A DNA stretch of 64,000 nt from Desmonostoc muscorum FACHB-395 (lineage in GTDB: Bacteria; Cyanobacteriota; Cyanobacteriia; Cyanobacteriales; Nostocaceae), in assembly GCF_014698035.1 (NCBI RefSeq), contig NZ_JACJSF010000029.1:26086-90085 (forward strand), written 5' to 3'. Shown here in pieces: positions 57,374 through 64,000 of this stretch. The translations under genes and the position numbers were made by a program. How positions within the stretch are numbered: the stretch's first letter is position 1; each line of letters starts with the position of its first letter. Under the pieces are notes generated by a model, which was not told the DNA's origin, made no database searches, and saw only the letters and a program-made list of their open reading frames with translations.

Positions 57374-57943
57374 GTGAACGCTGTGAGAGTATTCTTGAAA
57401 CAAATAAGATTGCGCCAGATATTAACTATCTTTTTAGCTGGACTATTGTTGATAGTTAGCACTGCTTGTAGTGGGGCAAATGCTCAAGGTGCAAATCCAC
57501 AAAACCCTGCTGTGCAAGCTGGTGGAGCAAACAATCCTTATAAGAATGGTGGAGACAAGTATGGCAACTACAGAATGTCTACCGATCCGAAAATAGCAAA
57601 CCCAAAAGCCAGTCAGGGACGCGACCAAGCTAGCTTACAACCAAGTTTGGAATTTTTGATTGCTACAGCAGATAGAGAATCTAAGATACTTTATCCTGGT
57701 GCTGAAACACCAGCAGGTCGAATCAATAAAGAAGCAGAGTTGCCACTCATCACAGATAAAGACTTCCGCCAGCCTGAACCCGGTGGTTTGATTCAGAATG
57801 AACCAAATGTTGGAGATCGGGTTCAAGATCGGCTTGAGACTGTAAAAGAGACTGTTGAAGAAGCTTCCGGCTTTTTGAAAAATAAGGCAGATGAAGCAAG
57901 TCGCAGACCTGAATTACAAAGAAATCCAGCAGTAGGTAGATAG
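57374..57943 (+). CDS. Cyanobacterial lipoprotein (first of two paralogues)
   Basis: 189 aa. The N-terminus is basic, then the helix ILTIFLAGLLLIVSTAC ends in a lipobox with C33, so it should be lipidated. The mature part is hydrophilic: NNPYKNGGDKYGNYRMSTDPK, then an amphipathic helical tail (VGDRVQDRLETVKETVEEAS) to a polar C-terminus. This resembles a cyanobacterial family I recall as DUF6658 (uncertain). The start is GTG at 57374 with GGAGG (57364-57368) 5 bases upstream. The next gene is a paralogue. Confidence 0.8.
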   Translation: MNAVRVFLKQIRLRQILTIFLAGLLLIVSTACSGANAQGANPQNPAVQAGGANNPYKNGGDKYGNYRMSTDPKIANPKASQGRDQASLQPSLEFLIATADRESKILYPGAETPAGRINKEAELPLITDKDFRQPEPGGLIQNEPNVGDRVQDRLETVKETVEEASGFLKNKADEASRRPELQRNPAVGR

Positions 57944-58043
57944 AATCCTTATTTTGTCTGAATGCTTGGAATGCAAAATTAATTCCAAATCCCATCTTGG
58001 TTGAAGTTTAACTTAGTCACAAAAATTCAAGGAGTTTAGCACT

Positions 58044-58634
58044 ATGAAAAAAGCAATGAATTGGCTCAAAAGCATTCGTCCCTTGAAAGTTTTAACTGTT
58101 TTTTTGGCAGGGATATTCTTATTTCTGACACAAGCTTGTGGTGCCCCAGGAATAGCAACGCAGCCACCACAGCCAGGTTCCCAAGCACCTAACGTCAAGC
58201 GATACGATCCTACAAAAGATTATCCTCTGAATTCTCCTGCTGGTGGGATGAATAACTTTAGTGATGTAGATCCCAGAGCGAGAGATGAAAAGGCAGCTAA
58301 TGACAGAGCTGATGCACTGGCCAAAAATGCTCAAAGAAATATTGACCAGAAGTCAGTTGACAGCCCAGGGCAATATGGTGAAAATTACAAACAAGGTACA
58401 CCCCTTGGTGAAAGAGTGAAGAACCTGGGTGAAGATATCGGCAGTTCAGCTGAAGAAGTTCGCAAAGGTGTTGTTAAGGGAACTCAGCGAGGAATCGAAA
58501 ACCTTAAGGGTAATACCCAAAATGCAGCCGAAGACGTGACAAAAAATGTTCAGCGTGGGGCTGAGGATGCTGGTAAAAATGTTCAGCGCACAGCTGAGGA
58601 TGCAGGCAATGCAGTCAAGAGAGCGGTTGATTGA
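58044..58634 (+). CDS. Cyanobacterial lipoprotein (second paralogue) with helical tail
   Basis: 196 aa. Basic N-terminus, helix VLTVFLAGIFLFLTQAC and lipobox C32. The mature part has RYDPTKDYPLNSPAGGM, then an 11-residue helical repeat at the C-terminus (AEDVTKNVQRG, AEDAGKNVQRT, AEDAGNAVKRA), resembling LEA-type amphipathic helices. It is 100 bases after its paralogue and is followed by a strong terminator, so the two form an operon. LEA-like repeats suggest stress or membrane protection; inference. Confidence 0.82.
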   Translation: MKKAMNWLKSIRPLKVLTVFLAGIFLFLTQACGAPGIATQPPQPGSQAPNVKRYDPTKDYPLNSPAGGMNNFSDVDPRARDEKAANDRADALAKNAQRNIDQKSVDSPGQYGENYKQGTPLGERVKNLGEDIGSSAEEVRKGVVKGTQRGIENLKGNTQNAAEDVTKNVQRGAEDAGKNVQRTAEDAGNAVKRAVD

Positions 58635-58697
58635 AATTAGTCATTTAATTCTTGTAAAAATTTGAAAGCGCCCACAGACTTATAGTCTGGTGCTACT

Positions 58698-58729
58698 AAA
58701 ACAAAGCCTGTCTATACAGGCTTTGTTTT
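58698..58729 (+). terminator. Strong rho-independent terminator of the lipoprotein operon
   Basis: AAAACAAAGCCTGT (58698-58711) pairs perfectly with ACAGGCTTTGTTTT (58716-58729) across a 4-base loop; the 3' arm ends in a T-run. Confidence 0.9.
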
Positions 58730-58814
58730 GGTTTGAGGTGGGGTTTAATTCCCTTAGAGGATGTCTGAGAAGTATCAGATATTTCTTGATCCCCCCTAAC
58801 CCCCCTTAAAAAAG

Positions 58815-59974
58815 CAGGGCTGATTCATCCCCTAAAACCTGTAAAATAGCAAGTGTTTAGGGGATAAAAATTATGGGTGCGAATCTAATCGAACAGTTAA
58901 AGCAAGTGGAAGACTTTAGGACAAAAGATGGTCGAAGACATCCACTTTGGTTGGTTTTATTGTTTGTAATAATGGGCACTATGAATGGATATGTGGGATA
59001 TCGTGGGTGGGGAGATTTTGTGAATAGGCATAGTCGGGTATTAATAAAGAAATTTGGTATCCAAAAACATGGAGTTCCATCTTATTCAACTATCCGACGT
59101 GTAGTGATGGGAGTAGAGTTTGATAAGCTGGCGGAAAAATTCAATGATTGGGCTAAAAGTTATGTTGAAATATGAAGAATTAGAATGGTGTGCTATGGAT
59201 GGGAAAAGTATTAAGGGGACGGTGAAAGACTACAATTCATCTCAGCAAAATTTTGTCAGCATAGTATCAGTATTTGCTTGTAAAAGAGGGCTGGTCGTCG
59301 GGATGAAAAAATTTGAAAACCATGATAAAAGCGAAATCCAGGTTGTACAAGATTTAATTACAGCAATGGATCTACAAGGTGTGGTTTTCAGCTTTGATTC
59401 CTTACATTGCCAAAAAAAACTTGTGAGATGATTATAAAAAGTTGTAACGATTACGTCATTGCAGTTAAAAATAATCAGCCAAAACTACATAGCCATATTC
59501 AACGCATTGCTGCTCTGAGAAAACCAACAAGTCGTATAGTTGAGACAGAGAAAATTAGAGATAGATTGACAACACGTACTGTAGAAGTATTCCATGAGAT
59601 CAAGGGAATTGATCCAAAATGGATAGGGATAAACTCTTTAATTAGAGTGGAAAGAGTTGGAACAAGAAAAGGCAAAAAATATCACGAAATTGTCTGTTAT
59701 ATTAGCAGTCTGCTCGGTACAGCTAAAGAATTTGCTATCGGTATTCGCGGTCATTGGGGTATCGAAAATCGCCTCCACTGGGTGAAAGATGTTGTTTTCA
59801 AAGAAGATAGTTCCACAATCCGTATGGGTAATGCTCCGGCAAATCTTTCCATTACCAGAGCAATCGCACTCAACATCATTCGCCGCAATAGTTATGCTTC
59901 TATAACAATTGCTCACAGATTTCTATCTCATGATATTGACAAACTCCTTGCCCTTGTGGAATGAATCAGCCCTG
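58815..59974 (+). mobile_element. ISAs1-family insertion sequence, complete ends
   Basis: 1160 bp. The ends CAGGGCTGATTCATCCC (58815-58831) and its inverted partner (59958-59974) match over 17 bases with one mismatch. The flanks CCTTAAAAAAG (58804-58814 and 59975-59985) are an 11-bp direct repeat, of which 8-10 bp would be the target duplication of this family. Inserted within the inverted-repeat element 58757-60080. Confidence 0.88.
58873..59964 (+). pseudogene. ISAs1-family transposase, two frameshifts
   Basis: Three overlapping reading frames together give a full-length ISAs1 (DDE) transposase. The first (58873-59175) starts MGANLIEQLKQVEDFRTKDG and stops after WAKSYVEI; the second (frame +1) carries EELEWCAMDGKSIKGT and FSFDSLHCQKK; the third returns to the first frame with NDYVIAVKNNQPKL and GHWGIENRLHWVKDVVFKED. 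The catalytic Asp, Asp and Glu are all retained. The second shift is at a run of eight A (59412-59419), a plausible slippage site, but the first, near 59165-59175, is not at a slippery sequence, so the gene is probably dead. All other sequence is intact, so inactivation is recent. Confidence 0.88.
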
Positions 59975-60143
59975 CCTTAAAAAAGGGGGGAATAAGAGTC
60001 TTAAAGTCCCCCTTTTTAAGAGGGATTTAGGGGGATCTCTAAGGGTTAGATGTATACAAAAAAACTTTTCAGACATCCTCTTAACTCGACTTTATTTATT
60101 AATAGATATCTCTAGAAATTAAATATGCATTATCTAGAACCCT

Positions 60144-60174
60144 TGTAGAGACGTAGCAGTGCTACGTCTCTACA
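60144..60174. repeat. 31-bp perfect palindrome (TGTAGAGACGTAGCA family)
   Basis: TGTAGAGACGTAGCA (60144-60158) and TGCTACGTCTCTACA (60160-60174) pair over one base. A member of the AGACG palindrome family found at 3053, 6157 and 62856. T-rich sequence follows, so it might also terminate transcription. Confidence 0.75.
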
Positions 60175-60197
60175 TTATTTTTCATATCTCTAATGTC

Positions 60198-60323
60198 GTG
60201 AATGAGTCTTTTAGCTCCGTTAATGAGCCTTTGAACTCCGTTAATGAGTATTTTAGCTCCGTTAATGAGTATTTGAACTCCGTTAATGAGTATTTTAGCT
60301 CCGTTAACGAGCCTTTGAACTCC
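60198..60323 (+). repeat. Six 21-bp tandem repeats with alternating 42-bp period
   Basis: The unit is GTTAATGAGTATTTTAGCTCC. Units 1, 3 and 5 end TTTTAGCTCC; units 2, 4 and 6 end TTTGAACTCC. The length is a multiple of 3 and one frame reads as SVNEYFS/SVNEPLN heptapeptides, but there is no start signal and flanking frames do not look coding. Beyond it to 60554 no gene or other structure is seen. Confidence 0.9.
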
Positions 60324-60554
60324 GTGAGCGATTTTTTTGTGCTGTAGGTAATTGCCTGCAACTGCGCTGTAGTAGAGTGTAACTAATTGATAGCGCTGTG
60401 AATAAAATACTAATTTGTTCAGCTAATCCTCGAAATAGGGAAAAAATGCCCTTGGATGACGAAGCACAGAATTACCCAACTTCTGTACAAAATTGACACG
60501 CAATTAGATAAGCTTTTATACTCAAAAAGCTGAAGGAAGACAAGGTTAATAGTA

Positions 60555-62090
60555 ATGTTAAACTCACAGGCTAAACGCATCTTCATCAGCTACAAGCGTA
60601 ATGCTAGCCCCGATGAACCAGTAGCGGTGCAAGTCTTCCAGGCACTATCGCAGCAGCACAAAGTCTTCATCGACCAAACCATGTCTGTTGGTACACGCTG
60701 GGCTGAATGTATTGAAGCAGAAATCCGCCAAGCTGATTTTTTGATTACTTTCCTTTCTGCTTTGTCAACTAGCAGCGAGATGGTGGTGGCAGAAATAGAG
60801 ACAGCACACCACTTGGCAAAATCACAGTCAGGACGACCGATAATTCTCCCGGTGCGTCTGGCGTATCAAGAACCGTTCCTGTATCCCTTGAGTGCTTACT
60901 TAAATGGGATTAATTGGGCATTCTGGAAAGATGCAGAAGATACGCCACGCCTGATTGCAGAGTTGTTGCAGGCTGTCTCTGGCGGTGCATTGGCTATCAG
61001 TGAAGAAAAATCGAAAGCAGATTTACTCCAGATGAGTCAGCCCTCACTTCTACCCCATCCCTTTCCTTCAGCACAACCTGTATCGCTGGAAATGCCGGAA
61101 GGGACAATGGAATCGCAATCCGCTTTTTACGTGGAACGCTCATCTGATGCACTTACCTTAGAGACTATTGAGCGGCAGGGTGTGACAATTACAATTAAAG
61201 GCCCCCGGCAAATGGGCAAAAGTTCCCTGTTAATCCGCACAATTAATACTGCTGTGAATGCAGGTAAGCGGGTTGCTTTGCTGGATTTCCAATTGTTTGA
61301 TAAAGCCGCCTTAATTAATGCTGATCTTTTCTTTCGCCAGTTCTGTACTTGGTTAACCGATGAACTGGAAATGATTGACAAAGTTGATGAGTATTGGAAT
61401 ATGCCTTTGGGCAATAGTCAGCGTTGCACTCGCTATGTTGTCCGCTATTTGCTTAAGGAGTTTGGCAACCCCATTGTCTTAGCGATGGATGAAGTTGAAA
61501 GGGTTTTTGATACAGATTTTCGCTCTGATTTCTTTGGAATGCTGCGAAGTTGGCACAATAGCCGCGCCACTAATCCCATCTGGAAGCAACTGGATTTAGC
61601 GCTGGTTACTTCCACCGAACCCTACCAGCTAATTGATAATCTCAACCAATCCCCCTTTAATGTTGGGCTAGTAATTGATTTAGAAGATTTTACAGCAGCA
61701 CAGGTTGCTGATTTAAACCGCCGTCATGGTTCACCCTTCAACGCTAGCGAAGAAAAGCAATTAATAGCGTTGCTAGGTGGACATCCTTATTTAGTAAGGC
61801 TTGCACTTTACTCAGTTGCTAGCGATCGCTTCTATCCTACCGAATTATTTGCCAATGCGATCGCAGATAATGGCCCCTTTGGCAATCATTTGCGTAACCA
61901 CCTCTTTCGACTGCATAACAAACAGGAGTTAGTTCACGGTATGTTCCAAGTGATTCACCAGAACACCTGTGTAGATGAGCGCATCTTTTTTCGCTTGCGG
62001 GGTGCGGGTTTAGTGCGCCGGGAAGGGCGTGTAGTGTTTCCCCGTTGTCAACTTTACACCGATTATTTCCGGGAGCATCTGCGTGGCTAA
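60555..62090 (+). CDS. TIR-domain ATPase (TIR plus AAA_35-like)
   Basis: 511 aa. The N-terminal TIR domain (about 7-145) starts KRIFISYKRNASPDEPVAV, has VFIDQTMSVGTRWAECIEAEI and DFLITFLSALSTSSEMVVAEIE; E80 lies at the position of the catalytic Glu of NAD-cleaving TIRs. A linker leads to an ATPase of the AAA-like (PF14516-type) group with Walker A GPRQMGKSS (216-224), Walker B PIVLAMDEVERVFD, HPYLVRLALYSVA and a C-terminal winged-helix-like region ending FREHLRG. The protein should couple nucleotide-dependent switching to TIR output. Its stop overlaps the next gene's start (GTGGCTAA), giving a two-gene operon. Confidence 0.92.
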   Translation: MLNSQAKRIFISYKRNASPDEPVAVQVFQALSQQHKVFIDQTMSVGTRWAECIEAEIRQADFLITFLSALSTSSEMVVAEIETAHHLAKSQSGRPIILPVRLAYQEPFLYPLSAYLNGINWAFWKDAEDTPRLIAELLQAVSGGALAISEEKSKADLLQMSQPSLLPHPFPSAQPVSLEMPEGTMESQSAFYVERSSDALTLETIERQGVTITIKGPRQMGKSSLLIRTINTAVNAGKRVALLDFQLFDKAALINADLFFRQFCTWLTDELEMIDKVDEYWNMPLGNSQRCTRYVVRYLLKEFGNPIVLAMDEVERVFDTDFRSDFFGMLRSWHNSRATNPIWKQLDLALVTSTEPYQLIDNLNQSPFNVGLVIDLEDFTAAQVADLNRRHGSPFNASEEKQLIALLGGHPYLVRLALYSVASDRFYPTELFANAIADNGPFGNHLRNHLFRLHNKQELVHGMFQVIHQNTCVDERIFFRLRGAGLVRREGRVVFPRCQLYTDYFREHLRG

Positions 62091-64000
62091 TCCAAGCATT
62101 TACACTGTTGGCGGAACTGTGCAAGCTGGCGGTGGCATTTACATTCCTCGTCAAGCCGATGAAGAATTGCTCGGTTTATGTCGGTCAGCAATATTTGCCT
62201 ATGTCCTCACGCCGCGCCAAATGGGTAAGTCTAGCCTGATGGTACGCACGGCACAAACACTAACGGAGGAGGGGATTAGCTCAGTAATTGTTGACCTTCA
62301 GGAATTGGGGGCAAATGTCACAGCCGAACAGTGGTATTTTGGCTTTTTGGTCAAGCTGGAAGACCAACTCATGTTTGATACAGATGTGGTGAGTTGGTGG
62401 CAACAACACGAGCATCTGGGAGTATCGCAACGGCTGACACAGTTTTTTGAGAAGGTTTTGCTGGCTGAGGTTGAGGGGCAAGTTGTGATTTTTGTGGATG
62501 AAATTGACTCTACCCTCAGCCTGGATTTTACCGATGATTTTTTTATCGCCATTCGTTATCTCTATGTTGCGCGTGCGACTAATCCTGAATTTGAGCGGCT
62601 TTCTTTTGTCTTAATGGGCGTAGCGACTCCCGGTGATTTAATTCGTGATGCCAAACGCACACCATTTAATATTGGACAGCGTGTAGATTTAACTGATTTT
62701 ACCTTCGAGGAAGCTTTACCCTTCGCTGAGGGATTGGGATTACCCAGCGATGAAGCCAACCAGATATTACGCCAGGTGTTGAAGTGGACAGAGGGACACC
62801 CATATTTAACGCAGCGTCTCTGTGGTGCATTGTTAGCAAAGAGTCGGGAATCTTTTGTAGAGACGCGATTCATCGCGTCTTTGGAGAATAAGGATGTAGA
62901 CAAAATAGTTAACAGCACATTTTTTGGTGCAATGAGCGAGCAAGACAATAACTTGCAGTTTGTCCGCGATATGCTCACCAAACGCGCACCAGACCCGGAG
63001 GTTTTGACTATTTACCGCCAGATTCGCTGGGGTAAACGGGCGGTTGTTGACGAGGAGCAGTCTTTAGCTAAATCTCACTTGAAGCTGTCGGGTGTGGTGC
63101 GGCGAGAGAATAATATTTTGCGGGTGCGGAATCAAATCTATCGGCAAGTCTTTGATTACAAGTGGATTAATAAACATTTGCCGTTTAACTTGCGGGATAG
63201 ATGGGAGCGGCTAAAACCTGCACTACCTTATGTGGCGGTACTGGTAGTATTTTCGGTTTTAATGACGGGAGTAGCTGTGTATGTGAATGACCAACGTCTG
63301 ATTGCCCAAGATGCCCGTGATAGAGAAGAAAAACAGCGTCTAGAAGCAGAAAATCAAGGCAATGAGGCAAAGCGTCAGGCTAAAAATGCGCTAACACAGC
63401 AGCAAAAAGTAGAGGAACAACGCCAGGAGGCAGAAAAGCAAAAGGGCATTGCTAAGAAAGAGAGTGAAAGAGCTAAAAAAGGAGAAGACCAAGCAAAGTC
63501 TGCACAAAAATTAGCTGAAGAAAGCAAAAAAAAGTTAGCAAATGCACTTGATAAAACAAAAACTGCTGAACAATTAGCTAAAGACAGACAGGTAGACGCT
63601 GAAAAGCAACGAGATTTTGCCAAGAGAAAAGAACAGGAAGCAATCGCTGCTAAAGCAGATGCGGATAAAGGTCGGATAAATGCCGAAATTCTCGCCCAAA
63701 GCCTCAAATCACAAAACCTAATGGCATCAAATTTTGAGCTTGAGGCTTTAGTAGCAGGTTTAAAGGTAGGAAAACGACTCAAAACTCCAAATAAAAATAT
63801 AGAACCAGATACCCGCGTTTTGGCAGTAGCCACACTCCAGCAGATAATTTATGGAGTCAAGGAACGTAACCGACTAGAAGATCATAGCAGTTTGGTTTTG
63901 GGTGTGGCATTTAGCCCCGACGGTCAAACCATTGCCTCTGCAAGTTCTGACAACACGGTGAAGCTGTGGAATCGCAACGGGCAAGTCTTACAAACTCTCC
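62083..64000 (+). CDS. AAA_35-like ATPase, coiled coil, TM and WD40 protein (cut by window end)
   Basis: At least 639 codons, open to the window end. GTG 62083 overlaps the preceding stop by 8 bases, the strongest evidence for the start. Order: MANPSIYTVGGTVQAGGGIYIPRQADEE lead, ATPase with Walker A TPRQMGKSS (about 44-52) and Walker B VVIFVDEIDSTLS, a winged-helix-like region, a membrane helix (VAVLVVFSVLMTGVAVYV, about 386-403), a long charged coiled coil (about 410-545) and the start of a WD40 propeller (VLGVAFSPDGQTIASASSD, TVKLWN) near the end. This is a STAND-like sensor; WD40 repeats likely bind a trigger. Residues about 259-266 are encoded by a palindromic dispersed repeat. Confidence 0.9.
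   Translation, partial: MANPSIYTVGGTVQAGGGIYIPRQADEELLGLCRSAIFAYVLTPRQMGKSSLMVRTAQTLTEEGISSVIVDLQELGANVTAEQWYFGFLVKLEDQLMFDTDVVSWWQQHEHLGVSQRLTQFFEKVLLAEVEGQVVIFVDEIDSTLSLDFTDDFFIAIRYLYVARATNPEFERLSFVLMGVATPGDLIRDAKRTPFNIGQRVDLTDFTFEEALPFAEGLGLPSDEANQILRQVLKWTEGHPYLTQRLCGALLAKSRESFVETRFIASLENKDVDKIVNSTFFGAMSEQDNNLQFVRDMLTKRAPDPEVLTIYRQIRWGKRAVVDEEQSLAKSHLKLSGVVRRENNILRVRNQIYRQVFDYKWINKHLPFNLRDRWERLKPALPYVAVLVVFSVLMTGVAVYVNDQRLIAQDARDREEKQRLEAENQGNEAKRQAKNALTQQQKVEEQRQEAEKQKGIAKKESERAKKGEDQAKSAQKLAEESKKKLANALDKTKTAEQLAKDRQVDAEKQRDFAKRKEQEAIAAKADADKGRINAEILAQSLKSQNLMASNFELEALVAGLKVGKRLKTPNKNIEPDTRVLAVATLQQIIYGVKERNRLEDHSSLVLGVAFSPDGQTIASASSDNTVKLWNRNGQVLQTL
62856..62880. repeat. In-frame palindromic repeat inside the WD40 ATPase gene
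   Basis: TGTAGAGACGCGATTCATCG then CGTCT matches the palindrome family at 3053-3072, 6157-6184 and 60144-60174. It is read as FVETRFIAS between SRES and LENKDVDKIV of the ATPase. Confidence 0.8.

Larger units (their letters stand above)
58757..60080. mobile_element. MITE-like element split by an ISAs1 insertion
   Basis: GAGGATGTCTGAGAAGT (58757-58773) and ACTTTTCAGACATCCTC (60064-60080) are 17-bp inverted ends with one mismatch, flanked on both sides by TTA. Between them are G/C-tract hairpin arms (CCCCCCTTAAAAAAG and its complement). Removing the IS and its duplicated target leaves about 153 bp with no gene, the size of a MITE. Confidence 0.75.

Noticed and set aside
60198..60323. Possible CRISPR array
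   Set aside because: The repeats are contiguous with no unique spacers; no cas genes nearby.
60159..60347. 62-codon frame reading SVNEYFS heptapeptides
   Set aside because: It exists only because the 21-bp repeat is a multiple of three; no ribosome-binding site and no conserved flanks.
63375..63833. 152-codon Ser/Ala/Phe-rich frame on the minus strand
   Set aside because: It is the complement of the Lys/Glu/Ala-rich coiled coil of the WD40 ATPase; such composition creates long open antisense frames.

Overview
The window reads as chromosomal DNA from a filamentous, Nostoc-like cyanobacterium (order Nostocales). Evidence: many copies of the HIP1 octamer GCGATCGC; abundant heptanucleotide tandem repeats and small palindromic dispersed repeats; a tRNA-Leu(UAA) gene split by the cyanobacterial group I intron; ndhL; a Cph1-type phytochrome; and serine/threonine kinases of the cyanobacterial Pkn type. 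Coding density is moderate, strands are mixed, and most genes are housekeeping or conserved cyanobacterial genes.

Layout. 0-8.6 kb: a B12-binding radical SAM enzyme, a DUF2891 protein, a sugar-catabolic run (NAD-type gap, pyk, tal), a secreted Arg-rich repeat peptide and a small membrane protein. 8.6-14 kb: lnt overlapping the end of gyrA, then divergent trmB. 14-18 kb: a light-signalling operon (phytochrome kinase, overlapping Rcp1-like regulator, receiver-kinase hybrid). 18-28.4 kb: PMT-family mannosyltransferase, GNAT, PEP synthase, methyltransferase, unknown protein and a GH13 amylase with a C-terminal starch-binding domain. 28.8-39.6 kb: TerB-like acidic protein, Ser/Thr kinase, ribD, a degenerate metallo-beta-lactamase-fold protein, a PLP aminotransferase, a glutamine-synthetase-like enzyme and a glycosidase-like protein. 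39.6-47.3 kb: dnaA, an HtrA protease, def, an RCK ion-channel-like protein, ddl and a membrane protein. 47.6-54.4 kb: unknown protein, SH3-bearing Ser/Thr kinase, trpA, a DUF3007-like protein, ndhL, split trnL and a Uma2 nuclease. 54.8-58.7 kb: unknown protein, LPG-synthase-like membrane protein and two paralogous lipoproteins. 58.7-60.1 kb: a frameshifted ISAs1-family element nested inside a small inverted-repeat element. 60.5-64 kb: a tight two-gene unit of TIR-ATPase plus ATPase-coiled-coil-membrane-WD40, the latter cut by the window end.

Two themes stand out. First, small repeats that normally sit between genes also lie in frame inside essential or conserved genes (lnt, PMT, ppsA, ribD, the WD40 ATPase), and in two cases supply a stop or start codon. 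Second, the TIR-ATPase / ATPase-WD40 pair, linked by overlapping start and stop codons, is the best candidate for an uncharacterised signalling or defence system. Several MITE-like elements can be delimited to the base, one with a clean 10-bp target duplication.
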